DNA from: Patescibacteria group bacterium
GTDB lineage: Bacteria; Patescibacteriota; Microgenomatia; UBA8517
Direction: 5' to 3'
Assembly: GCA_035549555.1 (NCBI GenBank)
Contig: DASZQR010000010.1
Span: 682,001 to 746,000, forward strand
DNA: 64,000 nt
A program made the position numbers and the translations under genes. Positions 8,601-16,355 of the stretch are shown here, piece after piece; within the stretch, counting starts at the first letter, position 1, and each line of letters opens with the position of its first letter. The notes beneath the pieces are model-generated. The model did not search any database. It was not told where the DNA came from and saw only the letters and a program-made list of their open reading frames with translations.

Positions 8601-8606
8601 TATAAT
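8601..8606 (+). promoter_or_regulatory. -10 box (TATAAT) for the SpoIID-like gene
   Basis: A perfect TATAAT preceded by TG lies 29 nt before the ATG at 8636. It is back to back with the divergent promoter of the secretion operon, so the 65-nt gap serves both units. Confidence 0.5.
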
Positions 8607-8635
8607 AAGCATAGCTTGGTAAGCTATCATAAATC

Positions 8636-10420
8636 ATGCCCAAATTTTTAAAATTTATTCTTGTTGTTTTTCTTTTCTTTGCCGTAACTTTTTCTTTAGA
8701 AGAAAAAGTACGAGTTGTAAAGGCAGATATTAATAGTGATTGTCAAAACGAAGATCCAGCCCAAATTGTTGCTGAAGGAAAAACTGATCAATGCACTCAA
8801 ATTTTAAGTGGAATTGCCTCAAGTATTTCTGCAGCAAATCAAACTAATCAAAAAAACCTAAGCTCTCTTCAATCCCAATTAAATAGTATAAACTCTCGTC
8901 TTTCTGCAATGTCAGATCAATTGAAGATTTATTCTCAAACTATTGCAAGTAAACAAAGTGATTTGGGTTTTACTCAAACAATTCTTAATCAAAAAACTGT
9001 TGATAATTACACAAGGTTAAGGACAAATAGTGATCCGCTTTTTTTAATTCTTTTATCAAATAATGCCTATCAGGCTTTTCAGCAATTAATTTTAGAACAA
9101 AAGGTTCAAAGCGCAGATACTAATAGTATTATTTCTTACGCAAATCAAATTAATGATTTGAAAAACGAGCAGGATACTCTCAAAAAAAGCCAAGATGCTC
9201 TTAGTACAGTTCAAAAACAGGTAACAAGTCAGGCAACATTTTTAGCGGGTGAAGTTGCTAAAGCAAATGCATATCTTGCAAGTATCTCAGCAAGGCAACA
9301 AGCTTTTATTGCAGCAAAACTTGCAAGTCTTGGTATTTCTCGAAGTGCATATGATTTGAATGGAGGATGTAGTAGTGATATTTCTCCAACAATTAAATCG
9401 CCAGGCTTTAGTCCTGCTTTTGCATTTTTTAGTTATGGAGTTCCAAATCGTGTTGGCCTAAATCAATATGGAGCTTTAGGCCGTGCAAATGCTGGCCAGA
9501 ATGCTCAAACTATTTTACAAGCTTACTATAATGCCGATTACACAACAAATTATAATGATGGAATTAATATTCATGTTGTCGGTACCAATGAATTTGGCCA
9601 AAGTTTTGACACCACTTGGAATATTGATGATTATCTGAAACACCTTTATGAAATGCCGACTAATTGGCCTGCTGAAGCTCTTAAAGCTCAAGCAATAGCG
9701 GCAAGAAGTTTTGCGTTAGCTTATACCAATAATGGTTCAGGAAGCATTTGTCCGTCACAATCGTGTCAGGTTGTAAAACAGGAATTAAATAACGATGCCT
9801 GGCAGCAAGCAGTTGACGCTACCAAAGGGATTGTTATGACAAATGGAGGAAATCCTATTAAAGCTTGGTTCTCTGCAACTCATGGCGGTTTTGAATTTAC
9901 ATCAAGTGACATCGGTTGGTCGTCAACTCCCTGGACAAAGCGTCTTGTTGACGCAAGCGGAAGTGTAAATAGTTTTTCAGATTTAAATAACAACGCATAT
10001 GACAAATCTTCTCCTGTTTTTTATTGCGATTGGGGGTCGCGCGCTGAAAACAACCACACAGCCTGGCTTCGTCCATCAGAATTAGCAGACATTGTAAATT
10101 CTGCTCTTCTTGCTGAAAAGGACAATAGCACCGAGTCTCATCTTTACCAGATTGATAAACCAAATCCTGAAGGAACTGACACATGGAGTCCTGACCAGGT
10201 TAGAAGTCAGCTCCAAAGTAGAGGAGTAACGCCTTTTAATAATATTAGTAATATTTCTGTAAATGTAGATTTTTCAACTGGCCGCACAACAAGCATTACA
10301 GCATCAGGTGATGCAGGAAATGAGACTGTAAACGGTGATGATTTCAAAAATTATTTTAATCTTCGTGCCCCTGCAAATATCCAGATTGTTGGCCCTCTTT
10401 ATAATATAGAGCACGACTGA
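8636..10420 (+). CDS. secreted coiled-coil protein with SpoIID-like domain
   Basis: The 594-residue protein has an N-terminal membrane or signal segment (about 5-25). A long coiled coil (about 60-220, rich in Gln/Ser/Leu and lacking Gly/Pro) resembles the N-terminal helical region of CwlO/EnvC-like wall proteins. From about residue 260 to 560 it carries a SpoIID/LytB-type domain: NQYGALGRA, then YEMPTNWPAEALKAQAIAAR, then FSATHGG. The Glu of YEMP corresponds to the catalytic acid of SpoIID lytic transglycosylases. It probably trims peptidoglycan outside the membrane. It stands divergent from the secretion operon, so it may help the machine or cell division cross the wall. Confidence 0.85.
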   Translation: MPKFLKFILVVFLFFAVTFSLEEKVRVVKADINSDCQNEDPAQIVAEGKTDQCTQILSGIASSISAANQTNQKNLSSLQSQLNSINSRLSAMSDQLKIYSQTIASKQSDLGFTQTILNQKTVDNYTRLRTNSDPLFLILLSNNAYQAFQQLILEQKVQSADTNSIISYANQINDLKNEQDTLKKSQDALSTVQKQVTSQATFLAGEVAKANAYLASISARQQAFIAAKLASLGISRSAYDLNGGCSSDISPTIKSPGFSPAFAFFSYGVPNRVGLNQYGALGRANAGQNAQTILQAYYNADYTTNYNDGINIHVVGTNEFGQSFDTTWNIDDYLKHLYEMPTNWPAEALKAQAIAARSFALAYTNNGSGSICPSQSCQVVKQELNNDAWQQAVDATKGIVMTNGGNPIKAWFSATHGGFEFTSSDIGWSSTPWTKRLVDASGSVNSFSDLNNNAYDKSSPVFYCDWGSRAENNHTAWLRPSELADIVNSALLAEKDNSTESHLYQIDKPNPEGTDTWSPDQVRSQLQSRGVTPFNNISNISVNVDFSTGRTTSITASGDAGNETVNGDDFKNYFNLRAPANIQIVGPLYNIEHD

Positions 10421-10426
10421 TATACT
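10421..10426 (+). promoter_or_regulatory. extended -10 box (TGATATACT) before the PH-domain gene
   Basis: TATACT, preceded by TGA, ends 6 nt before the ATG at 10433. The box begins right after the stop of the upstream gene, so the promoter is squeezed into a 12-nt gap and predicts a leaderless mRNA. Confidence 0.5.
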
Positions 10427-10432
10427 TTGAAT

Positions 10433-11083
10433 ATGCCAGATGTCTTTGTAAATGCGCCAGATACAGATCCAGTCGTAAACCCATCATCAGGAGAAACTCA
10501 AAAATTTAATATTAATCCTAGTAATGTCGAAGACTTGCCAAATCACACCCATAATCCTCTAAGTGCTTATTGTTACTTTCCCCATGGTGTTGGCTTTATA
10601 AATAAAGAGCCAGACGAAAAAATTATTCTCTTGGTAAGGCGCCATGTAATTACTAATTTAGGCTGGATAACGCTTGTCATTATAATGCTTGTAGCTCCTG
10701 CTATCTTAAATTATTTCCCTTTACTTGGATTTCTTCCTTTAAAATTTCAAACCCTTGCAGTTCTTTTCTGGTATCTTTTAACTCTTGCAATCGCAATTCA
10801 AGGTTTTTTAAGTTGGTTTTTTACAGTTAACATTGTCACAAACCTTCGTGTAATTGATATCGATTTTGATAATTTAATCTACAGAAAAGTAACCGATGCC
10901 AAGCTTGATCATATTGAAGATGCAACTGTAAAAATGGGCTCTGTTATTAGAACTCTTTTTGATTATGGTGATGTTCTTATTCAAACAGCAGCTGAAGTTC
11001 CGGAAGTAGAATTTTGGGCTGTTCCTCACCCGGATAAAATTGATAAACTTTTATCAGACTTAAGATTAGAAAGTCATCCTTAA
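10433..11083 (+). CDS. bacterial PH-domain (bPH2/DUF304-like) membrane protein
   Basis: The product has 216 residues from the ATG MPDVFVNAP; a TTG six bases upstream sits too close to the -10 box. A polar, Pro/Asn-rich N-terminus (about 1-50) precedes two adjacent hydrophobic helices (about 80-100 and 105-130). A beta-rich segment follows with NLRVIDIDFDNLIYRKV and DYGDVLIQTA. Two helices followed by a beta domain with that T-x-x-R-V pattern is the YdbS/YdbT-like bPH2 layout. Its biochemical role is unknown in general. A related protein occurs at 48875. Confidence 0.7.
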   Translation: MPDVFVNAPDTDPVVNPSSGETQKFNINPSNVEDLPNHTHNPLSAYCYFPHGVGFINKEPDEKIILLVRRHVITNLGWITLVIIMLVAPAILNYFPLLGFLPLKFQTLAVLFWYLLTLAIAIQGFLSWFFTVNIVTNLRVIDIDFDNLIYRKVTDAKLDHIEDATVKMGSVIRTLFDYGDVLIQTAAEVPEVEFWAVPHPDKIDKLLSDLRLESHP

Positions 11084-11084
11084 A

Positions 11085-11315
11085 ATGCCAGTAACAACCA
11101 TAGCAATACCAGCAGCAGTAAATATTGATAGTATTTTAAAAATATTTTTCATTATCGGTCTTTCCGTATATTCCGTTTTTGCTCTAGTTGTTGTTCGTCA
11201 GATTGAAATCATGAGTGAGACAGTAAATTTAACTTTTGAATTACCAATCAAAATCTTAGGAATTGTTCATTTAATTTTTGCAGTTTCACTGCTCATTTTT
11301 GCCTTTACTCTGTGA
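11085..11315 (+). CDS. small two-helix membrane protein
   Basis: The 76-residue protein has two hydrophobic helices (about 17-38 and 55-74) linked by a short segment, RQIEIMSET. It starts 2 nt after the PH-domain gene and overlaps the next gene by 4 nt, so it belongs to one operon. Small proteins of this shape recur in Microgenomates genomes (possibly DUF5657), but I cannot confirm the family by eye. No catalytic residues are visible. Confidence 0.65.
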   Translation: MPVTTIAIPAAVNIDSILKIFFIIGLSVYSVFALVVVRQIEIMSETVNLTFELPIKILGIVHLIFAVSLLIFAFTL

Positions 11316-13156
11316 ATTTTAAAATTATCCGCGGTAAGTTTGCTGGAAATCCTGACCCTTCCGGTTGGGTATATTCTGCTGACTTCACGCCAATAAGCGA
11401 AGAATTATTTAACACTAAAGGCCGCATATTCACAGTTGTCTCGATGAATAATTCTCATCCAGAGCTTGGGAAAGAAATTACCACTCGCTTGGAAGAAATT
11501 TACATAAATAGTAATAGTGGAGATATTTTTAATCACTTCAAAAATTCTGTAGAAGAAATCTTAAAAACATTTTCAACTCCTTCAGATTCTTTACAAATCA
11601 TATCTGCAGCAGTTATTGGAGAAAAAATTATTCTTGCAGGTGCTGGTAATATTGAAGGCTGGGTAAAAAGAGGAGAATCTGTTTCAAAGCTTATTGATAA
11701 TCCGAATGAAATTACTGCAATTTCAGGAAATATTTTAAATGGTGATGAATTTTTCCTTGGAACCGCTTCCGTCTTTACCAAAAACACTTACGAGTTAAAT
11801 GATAAAACTTTGCAAAATTCTGATTGTTTAATTTCTCTAAAATTTGAATCTATAAAAGAAGAATCAACAACAGCGCCTGTTCAGGAAGATTTGCCTGATA
11901 TTCCAGTCCCCAAGATCGCACCAATTCCAAAAGAGAATATTAAAAAGCCAATTAGTCCAGTCCGCCTTGCCTTGGCAGGAATTATAGACAGGATTTTAAC
12001 TATTCTTCCGTTTCCAAATAAAGAAGTTTATGTTAAAAGCGATTTAAACAATCCCGTCAGTTATAAAAAAAGAAAAATAGCAACAGGAGCAGGAGCAATT
12101 CTTCTTTTACTTTTATTTATAAGTATTATTTTTGGCAAAAAACAACAAAGCAAATTAAGCCTTCAAGCACAGTACCAGCCAATTTTAAGTTCAGCTCAAC
12201 ACGACCTTGATGAGGCTCAAAGTATTGCAAGTGTAAATAATGGTCAAGCTCGTGATTTAATTCTGCAAGCAAAGACCCAGGTTGATGGATTGATTGCAAA
12301 AAATATTAAAGATCCGGAAATTTCATCTCTTTCAAATAATATTAATAGTGCCCTTGGCCAAATCGCAGGAATTTATGAAGATACACCAAATATGTATCTG
12401 GATTTGACATTGTTAAGCAGTAATTTTCATGGTGATGATATTGCAGCTTCAGATGACAGAATGGTTGTCCTGGATAAAAATAAGAAAATTCTTGAAAGTA
12501 TAGTGATCGGAACATCTCAGGCAACTCCTGTGGCAGGGCCTGATGTTATGCCAGATGCAAATATGGTTGCAGCTTATTCAGACCGCAATTTTGTCACAAG
12601 TAGTGGCGGCATTTGGGATATAGAAGTTGAAAGCGCAACAAATATTATTCCTCCAGACACAAGTGTTGGAAATAATAATTTAATTTATGCCTACACAGGA
12701 AATTTATATTTACTCGATAAAAACAATAGTGCAGTCTGGCGTTATGCAGGTGATGGTGGAAATTTCGATGCTAAAACAAATTGGTTTGGAGACGGCGTGA
12801 AGCCCGATTTATCAAATGTAATTGCTTGGACGATAGACGGAAATATTTGGTTGCTTTCAAGCGATGGAAATATTTTAAGATTTTCAGGCGGTAACCCAAT
12901 TGATTTTTCTCTTAAAAATCCTGACGAACCCCTTAAAGCTACAGATATCTTTACCACCCAAGACTCAAACTATTTATATATTCTTGATCCTGGAAATAGT
13001 AGGGTATTGGTCGTAGATAAAGATGGTAATTATAAAGGTGAATATTTAAATGACAATATCAAAAACGCTACAAAATTAGTTGTTTCAGAAACCGACAAAA
13101 AAATAATTCTTCTTGAAGGAAGCAAATTATATTCCCTAGACGTTAAAAACCTCTAA
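11312..13156 (+). CDS. membrane protein with phosphatase-like N-domain and propeller-like C-domain
   Basis: The product has 614 residues from a GTG that overlaps the previous stop (GTGA). Residues 1-165 have the beta-alpha pattern of a PPM-type phosphatase (FTVVSMN, IISAAVIG, ILAGAGN, GDEFFLGT), but the acidic metal ligands are mostly missing, so it is probably an inactive relative. One helix follows (about 255-275), then a coiled coil (about 285-345). The C-terminal half has repeated units such as LDKNKKILES, LLDKNNSAVWRY and ILDPGNSRVLVVDKDG, resembling an NHL/beta-propeller. It is likely a transmembrane scaffold or sensor. Paralogue searches would be needed to name it. Confidence 0.55.
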   Translation: MNFKIIRGKFAGNPDPSGWVYSADFTPISEELFNTKGRIFTVVSMNNSHPELGKEITTRLEEIYINSNSGDIFNHFKNSVEEILKTFSTPSDSLQIISAAVIGEKIILAGAGNIEGWVKRGESVSKLIDNPNEITAISGNILNGDEFFLGTASVFTKNTYELNDKTLQNSDCLISLKFESIKEESTTAPVQEDLPDIPVPKIAPIPKENIKKPISPVRLALAGIIDRILTILPFPNKEVYVKSDLNNPVSYKKRKIATGAGAILLLLLFISIIFGKKQQSKLSLQAQYQPILSSAQHDLDEAQSIASVNNGQARDLILQAKTQVDGLIAKNIKDPEISSLSNNINSALGQIAGIYEDTPNMYLDLTLLSSNFHGDDIAASDDRMVVLDKNKKILESIVIGTSQATPVAGPDVMPDANMVAAYSDRNFVTSSGGIWDIEVESATNIIPPDTSVGNNNLIYAYTGNLYLLDKNNSAVWRYAGDGGNFDAKTNWFGDGVKPDLSNVIAWTIDGNIWLLSSDGNILRFSGGNPIDFSLKNPDEPLKATDIFTTQDSNYLYILDPGNSRVLVVDKDGNYKGEYLNDNIKNATKLVVSETDKKIILLEGSKLYSLDVKNL

Positions 13157-13157
13157 T

Positions 13158-13571
13158 TGGTGGAGACGGAGGGAATTGAACCCTCGTCCGTAAAAGTTTT
13201 TTGAAATTAGTTCTACAAGCTTATGTTGTTTAAAAATGTCCTCTAAATATTAAAATAACCAAATAAATTTAAAGTAAGATTTAATTTTTCGATATTTAAT
13301 CCTAAATCGAAGATTAATATCTATCTCGTTCTTTCTTACACTCTTTTTAAATGGTCGAGATCAATTAAAAGAATGCCGCGCTTTGCTTAGTATTAAGCAA
13401 AAGCAAGTGCTGATTGGTTAGAACCAACACCAAGTAAAGCCATTAAAGGATTTACTTCAGAAGCTTGATCGTTAGATTTAGCTTTTGTTTTTTGAATCTA
13501 GGTTAAGACTTAGATTCAATGTCTGCTTGCTAATTTTCAAAGTACTTAAAACGTCGAAACCGATCGTCCCC
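13158..13571 (-). ncRNA. ssrA: transfer-messenger RNA (tmRNA)
   Basis: The 5' end reads GGGGACGATCGGTTTCGAC and the 3' end GTCTCCACCA with a T-arm (GGGTTCAATTCCC), the tRNA-like ends of one-piece tmRNA, here 414 nt. A 9-bp stem (TTGAATCTA/TAGATTCAA) fits the pre-tag pseudoknot. The tag frame follows an A-rich stretch, probably resumes at a GCT near 13483, and runs about 29 codons to a TAA. The encoded tag begins AKSNDQ and ends SALAFA. It rescues stalled ribosomes together with SmpB, encoded just upstream. The 3' end lies one base from the end of the convergent gene. Confidence 0.95.
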
Positions 13572-13605
13572 AATGCAAATATTATATGTTTTTTGAACCT
13601 AAAAG

Positions 13606-14031
13606 TCAATTTTTCAGGTTCATTTCAATATCTCGTTCAATATCTTTTTGTTTCAAGCTTTCCTTCTTTTCATATTCATGTTTTGCCTTAGCAAGCCCAA
13701 GTTCAACTTTCACCAATCTTTGTTTTGTATAAACTTTTGTAGGCACTAAAGTTAGCTTTTTTTGCTTCATTTTTGTTTCCAAAGCTATTATTTCGCTTCT
13801 CTTCAGTAATAATTTACGGCTTCTTGATTGGTTATAATTTTTGGCGCCAGTTATAGGTACAACTGCATTCACTAAATAAACTTCATTAGAAAGTATTTTG
13901 GCATAAGCATTGCTCAAATTTATGTGTCCTTCGCGAATTGCACGCGCTTCGCCTCCGGTAAGTACAACTCCGGCTTCGATTCTTTCTTCGATAAAATAAT
14001 TAAAAAATGCTCTTTTGTTTTCAACTTTCAT
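13606..14031 (-). CDS. smpB: SsrA-binding protein SmpB
   Basis: The 141-residue protein starts at MKVENKRAFF, 6 nt from a TATAAT box; longer upstream frames run into the divergent gene. It shows the SmpB core: IEAGVVLTGGEARAIREG, NAYAKI, then RKLLL and LVPTKVY, with a basic Lys-rich tail. SmpB delivers tmRNA to stalled ribosomes, and its tail occupies the empty mRNA channel. The length is slightly below the usual ~155. It is immediately upstream of ssrA on the same strand, a functional pairing. Confidence 0.95.
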   Translation of the reverse strand: MKVENKRAFFNYFIEERIEAGVVLTGGEARAIREGHINLSNAYAKILSNEVYLVNAVVPITGAKNYNQSRSRKLLLKRSEIIALETKMKQKKLTLVPTKVYTKQRLVKVELGLAKAKHEYEKKESLKQKDIERDIEMNLKN

Positions 14032-14036
14032 GACCT

Positions 14037-14043
14037 TATTATA
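14037..14043. promoter_or_regulatory. overlapping bidirectional -10 element between smpB and the comF-like gene
   Basis: The seven bases TATTATA read TATAAT on the minus strand, 6 nt before the smpB ATG. On the plus strand they read TATTAT, 8 nt before the ATG at 14051. The two start codons are only 19 bp apart, so one AT element probably serves both directions. Confidence 0.45.
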
Positions 14044-14050
14044 TATCAGG

Positions 14051-14677
14051 ATGGATCTTTTAGATCTTGTTTTCCCTAAAACTTGTCTTAATTGTAATAA
14101 ATCTGGAAAATATTTCTGTGAAGATTGCGTTTCCAAAGTCCATATTTTAAATAGATTTGATCCGGCAACTAAAACTTTTTCAGTTTTTGCCTATGATGGA
14201 ATAATTCAAAAGGGAATAATAAAACTAAAATATAAATTCGCCTTTGATTTGGGAAAAGAGTTAGCAGATTTGACAGTTGAAAATTTTAAACATTCTTTTC
14301 CTCAAAAGTGTGTTTTATTGCCAATTCCATTGCACAAATCCCGTGAGAATTGGCGTGGCTTTAATCAATCAGAAATAGTAGGAAAATTGTTATCAGAGAA
14401 GCTAAATTGGGGATTTGATAATAATATTTTAACAAGAACCTCACAAGGCAAAACCCAAGTTGGTTTAAAGTCAATTGAACGGGTACGGAATATTCGCGGA
14501 AAATTTGCGGTAAATGACGAGGCTCTGCGAGCCATCCTGAGCGCAGTCGAAGGATCTGATCCAACTTTCATAGTTTTTGATGACGTCGCAACAACCGGCT
14601 CAACTATCCAGGAAGCAATAAGAATTTTAAAGAAAAGTGGGGCTCAAAAAGTCTTTGGCTTAACTATTGCAAGATAA
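14051..14677 (+). CDS. ComF-family phosphoribosyltransferase-like protein
   Basis: The 208-residue protein starts at MDLLDLVFPKTC. The N-terminus has a zinc-ribbon-like set (CLNC, then CEDC) and the C-terminus a PRPP-binding loop, FDDVATTGSTI, preceded by LPIPLHKSRENWRGFNQSE. This is the ComF/GntX layout; ComF proteins support DNA uptake or transformation. Near residue 165 an in-frame copy of the dispersed TCCTGAGC...TCGAAGGA repeat encodes AILSAVEGSD, which looks like an inserted loop. Confidence 0.85.
   Translation: MDLLDLVFPKTCLNCNKSGKYFCEDCVSKVHILNRFDPATKTFSVFAYDGIIQKGIIKLKYKFAFDLGKELADLTVENFKHSFPQKCVLLPIPLHKSRENWRGFNQSEIVGKLLSEKLNWGFDNNILTRTSQGKTQVGLKSIERVRNIRGKFAVNDEALRAILSAVEGSDPTFIVFDDVATTGSTIQEAIRILKKSGAQKVFGLTIAR
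14535..14554 (+). repeat. dispersed short repeat, copy 1 (inside comF-like gene)
   Basis: The 20-nt sequence TCCTGAGCGCAGTCGAAGGA is imperfectly palindromic with TCCT/AGGA arms. It is GC-richer than its surroundings and inserted in frame in a coding region. Related copies are at 16113, 16309 and 50710. Confidence 0.6.
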
Positions 14678-14678
14678 A

Positions 14679-15257
14679 CTAATCATAATATCCATCCATG
14701 AATTTTTGATAGAGTTCGCTTATTCCAATATCATGATTTTCATTCCACGCGATTTCGATATCTTTACTTCTCAACCACTCAATCGGTTGTTTAGTAGCTT
14801 GCTGCTGTTCTTGGTATCTCCATGCCATATGACTTAAAAAAGACGCTTTTCTCCATAAATCTACAGATAAGAATATCGGCATTCTTTCAGAAAATAAATC
14901 ATCAACAATTTGAGGAAACTTCACCAATTTATCATTGATTTCATTAAAAGCCGCAAATAATAATTGCCATTCAGGAATTTGTTGATCCTCCTCTGATAAT
15001 TCTTCGCCAAGAGAATTAATCATCATTCCCACTTTTTGCGCTCTTTCTCCGGCTTTCTCGGTATCGAAATCCTCCAAAGCTTCAAAATATTCTTCTTCTG
15101 TCCAATCTCCTTCGGAAGTTTTTTCTAATCCTAGACTTTCTGCCGCTAAACCCATAAAAAAAGGACTTAAACCTCCAATACTATCTCGAATCACTTTCTT
15201 TGTAACTTGTAATTTATCTAACTCTTCTTGAATTCTTTCTTCTTCAGTTTTTGCCAT
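14679..15257 (-). CDS. uncharacterised acidic helical protein
   Basis: This 192-residue soluble protein is rich in Glu/Asp/Lys, with predicted helices throughout and no signal peptide. It has a distinctive Trp pattern (GDWTEEEYFEAL, PEWQLLF, LWRKASF, HMAWRYQ). It ends one base from the convergent comF-like gene. I do not recognise a family. It may be a cytosolic adaptor or an orphan protein of this lineage. Confidence 0.65.
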   Translation of the reverse strand: MAKTEEERIQEELDKLQVTKKVIRDSIGGLSPFFMGLAAESLGLEKTSEGDWTEEEYFEALEDFDTEKAGERAQKVGMMINSLGEELSEEDQQIPEWQLLFAAFNEINDKLVKFPQIVDDLFSERMPIFLSVDLWRKASFLSHMAWRYQEQQQATKQPIEWLRSKDIEIAWNENHDIGISELYQKFMDGYYD

Positions 15258-15264
15258 AACTAAG

Positions 15265-15352
15265 CGGTGAGGGAGAGATTCGAACTCTCGATAGGGAAAT
15301 TCCCTATATTGGTTTTCAAGACCAACGCACTAGGCCACTATGCGACCTCACC
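15265..15352 (-). tRNA. tRNA-Ser (anticodon UGA)
   Basis: The 88-nt cloverleaf has acceptor GGTGAGG/CCTCACC with G73, anticodon stem TTGGT/ACCAA and loop CTTGAAA. A long variable arm (AGGGAAATTCCCT) is typical of class II serine tRNAs. CCA is not encoded. Confidence 0.95.
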
Positions 15353-15406
15353 GAGCTTGCGAGGTGGGTCGCCACAAGCTTCGCTTATGCGACCGAACAC
15401 CTTGGG

Positions 15407-15493
15407 CGGAGGCGGTGAGATTCGAACTCACGAGACCCGATTAGGGGTCGAAGTTTAGCAAACTTCTGCCATAGGCCACTAGGCGACGCCTCC
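15407..15493 (-). tRNA. tRNA-Ser (anticodon GCU)
   Basis: The 87-nt cloverleaf has acceptor GGAGGCG/CGCCTCC, anticodon stem GAAGT/ACTTC with loop TTGCTAA, and a long variable arm. Its acceptor, D-arm and T-arm are nearly identical to the tRNA-Ser(GGA) at 16801 on the other strand, pointing to a duplication. Confidence 0.95.
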
Positions 15494-15525
15494 TTTCAAA
15501 CCTACCGCATTATATCAAATTGACG

Positions 15526-15531
15526 TATAAT
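15526..15531 (+). promoter_or_regulatory. -10 box (TATAAT), leaderless start
   Basis: TATAAT ends 7 nt before the ATG at 15539, so transcription should begin at or next to the start codon. Confidence 0.55.
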
Positions 15532-15538
15532 ATTCCTG

Positions 15539-16051
15539 ATGCCCGAAGTAGTAACAACAGTACAACAAAACGTTCCGGAAAAAGATTTAATTGTATGGTC
15601 TGCACCTTCTCGTCCCTTCAAAAGGCGAAATCGTGAATTTTATATAAATATTATTGCAATCGCTGCAGTTACAGGTTTAGTCGCATTTTTAATTGACGGT
15701 TTTCTTCCAGTAATTTTAATTATTTCTATTGTTTTTTTAGTGTATGTTATGTCAACAATTGAGCCTGAAAATATTGAATATAAAATTACAAATAAAGGAA
15801 TCAAAATTGCGGGGCGCCTAACTGATTGGAATATTATGAATAGATTTTGGTTTGCAAAGCGTCTTGATAACGAACTATTAATAATCGAAACAAGAGTTTT
15901 GCCAGGGCGTTTGGAATTAGTAACAAAACCGGAATTAAAAGATCAAATTCAAAAAGCTTTAAGCGAATATCTTGTTCATGAAGAAGTCCCAGCTTCAGGT
16001 TTAGATCGTGCAACCAACTGGTTTAGTAATAAAATGCCCGGTTTAAAATAA
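15539..16051 (+). CDS. uncharacterised membrane protein with two helices
   Basis: The 170-residue protein has a basic N-terminal tail (RPFKRRNREFY), two adjacent helices (about 36-75), then a soluble beta-rich domain (NIEYKITNKGIKI, MNRFWFAKR, LVTKPELKDQIQKAL). Helices followed by a beta domain that includes ITNKGIKI resembles bPH-type proteins, but the match is weak. It sits among tRNA genes with its own leaderless promoter. Confidence 0.65.
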   Translation: MPEVVTTVQQNVPEKDLIVWSAPSRPFKRRNREFYINIIAIAAVTGLVAFLIDGFLPVILIISIVFLVYVMSTIEPENIEYKITNKGIKIAGRLTDWNIMNRFWFAKRLDNELLIIETRVLPGRLELVTKPELKDQIQKALSEYLVHEEVPASGLDRATNWFSNKMPGLK

Positions 16052-16091
16052 GCAAAGCTTGTCGCTTCACGATAAAAAAGCTTCAATTTGA

Positions 16092-16097
16092 TATAAT
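16092..16097 (+). promoter_or_regulatory. extended -10 box (TGATATAAT) for the tRNA-Arg/tRNA-Ser pair
   Basis: TATAAT preceded by TGA lies 34 nt before tRNA-Arg. It is followed by a copy of the dispersed repeat and then the tRNA pair, which are probably co-transcribed. Confidence 0.45.
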
Positions 16098-16112
16098 TCG
16101 AGTAAGCTATAG

Positions 16113-16132
16113 CTCTGAGCGTAGTCGAAGAG
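16113..16132 (+). repeat. dispersed short repeat, copy 2
   Basis: CTCTGAGCGTAGTCGAAGAG keeps the core TGAGCG-AGTCGAAG of the other copies. Its arms are changed in a compensatory way (CTCT/AGAG rather than TCCT/AGGA), which suggests selection or origin as a hairpin. Its last base is the first base of tRNA-Arg. Confidence 0.55.
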
Positions 16133-16203
16133 TACTCGTAGTTCAATGGACAGAATAAGGGATTGCGGATCCTTTGATCTGAGTTCGATTCTCAGCGAGT
16201 ACA
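16132..16203 (+). tRNA. tRNA-Arg (anticodon GCG)
   Basis: The 72-nt cloverleaf has acceptor GTACTCG/CGAGTAC with A73, anticodon loop TTGCGGA and T-arm CTGAGTTCGATTCTCAG. CCA is not encoded. Retaining GCG rather than the usual ICG/ACG anticodon for CGN is notable. Confidence 0.9.
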
Positions 16204-16216
16204 CAAGTTATTTATT

Positions 16217-16301
16217 GGCGGGTTCGCATAGCGGCCAATTGCATCGGTTTCGAAAACCGAAAGGAGCAATCCTTACGCAGGTTCAAATCCTGCACCCGCC
16301 G
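16217..16301 (+). tRNA. tRNA-Ser (anticodon CGA)
   Basis: The 85-nt cloverleaf has acceptor GGCGGGT/ACCCGCC with G73, anticodon stem TCGGT/ACCGA with loop TTCGAAA, and a long variable arm (AAGGAGCAATCCTT). It lies 13 nt downstream of tRNA-Arg. Confidence 0.95.
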
Positions 16302-16308
16302 CCTACAG

Positions 16309-16329
16309 CCCTGAGCGAAGCCGAATGGG
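16309..16329 (+). repeat. dispersed short repeat, copy 3
   Basis: The copy begins CCCTGAGCGAAGCCGAATGG, with CCC/GGG ends around the common TGAGCG-AG-CGAA core. It lies just after tRNA-Ser(CGA), where it could act as a processing or termination hairpin. Confidence 0.5.
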
Positions 16330-16340
16330 TGAATTCGTGA

Positions 16341-16346
16341 TATAAT
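16341..16346 (+). promoter_or_regulatory. extended -10 box (TGATATAAT), near-leaderless start
   Basis: TATAAT preceded by TGA ends 9 nt before the ATG at 16356. Confidence 0.55.
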
Positions 16347-16355
16347 TCAAGCACA

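Noticed and set aside
15267-15458. 63-codon plus-strand frame across the tRNA-Ser genes
   Set aside because: It reads through two tRNAs on the opposite strand and cannot be a protein gene.
16146-16340. 64-codon frame across tRNA-Arg and tRNA-Ser
   Set aside because: It is fully explained by the two tRNA genes and a repeat copy.
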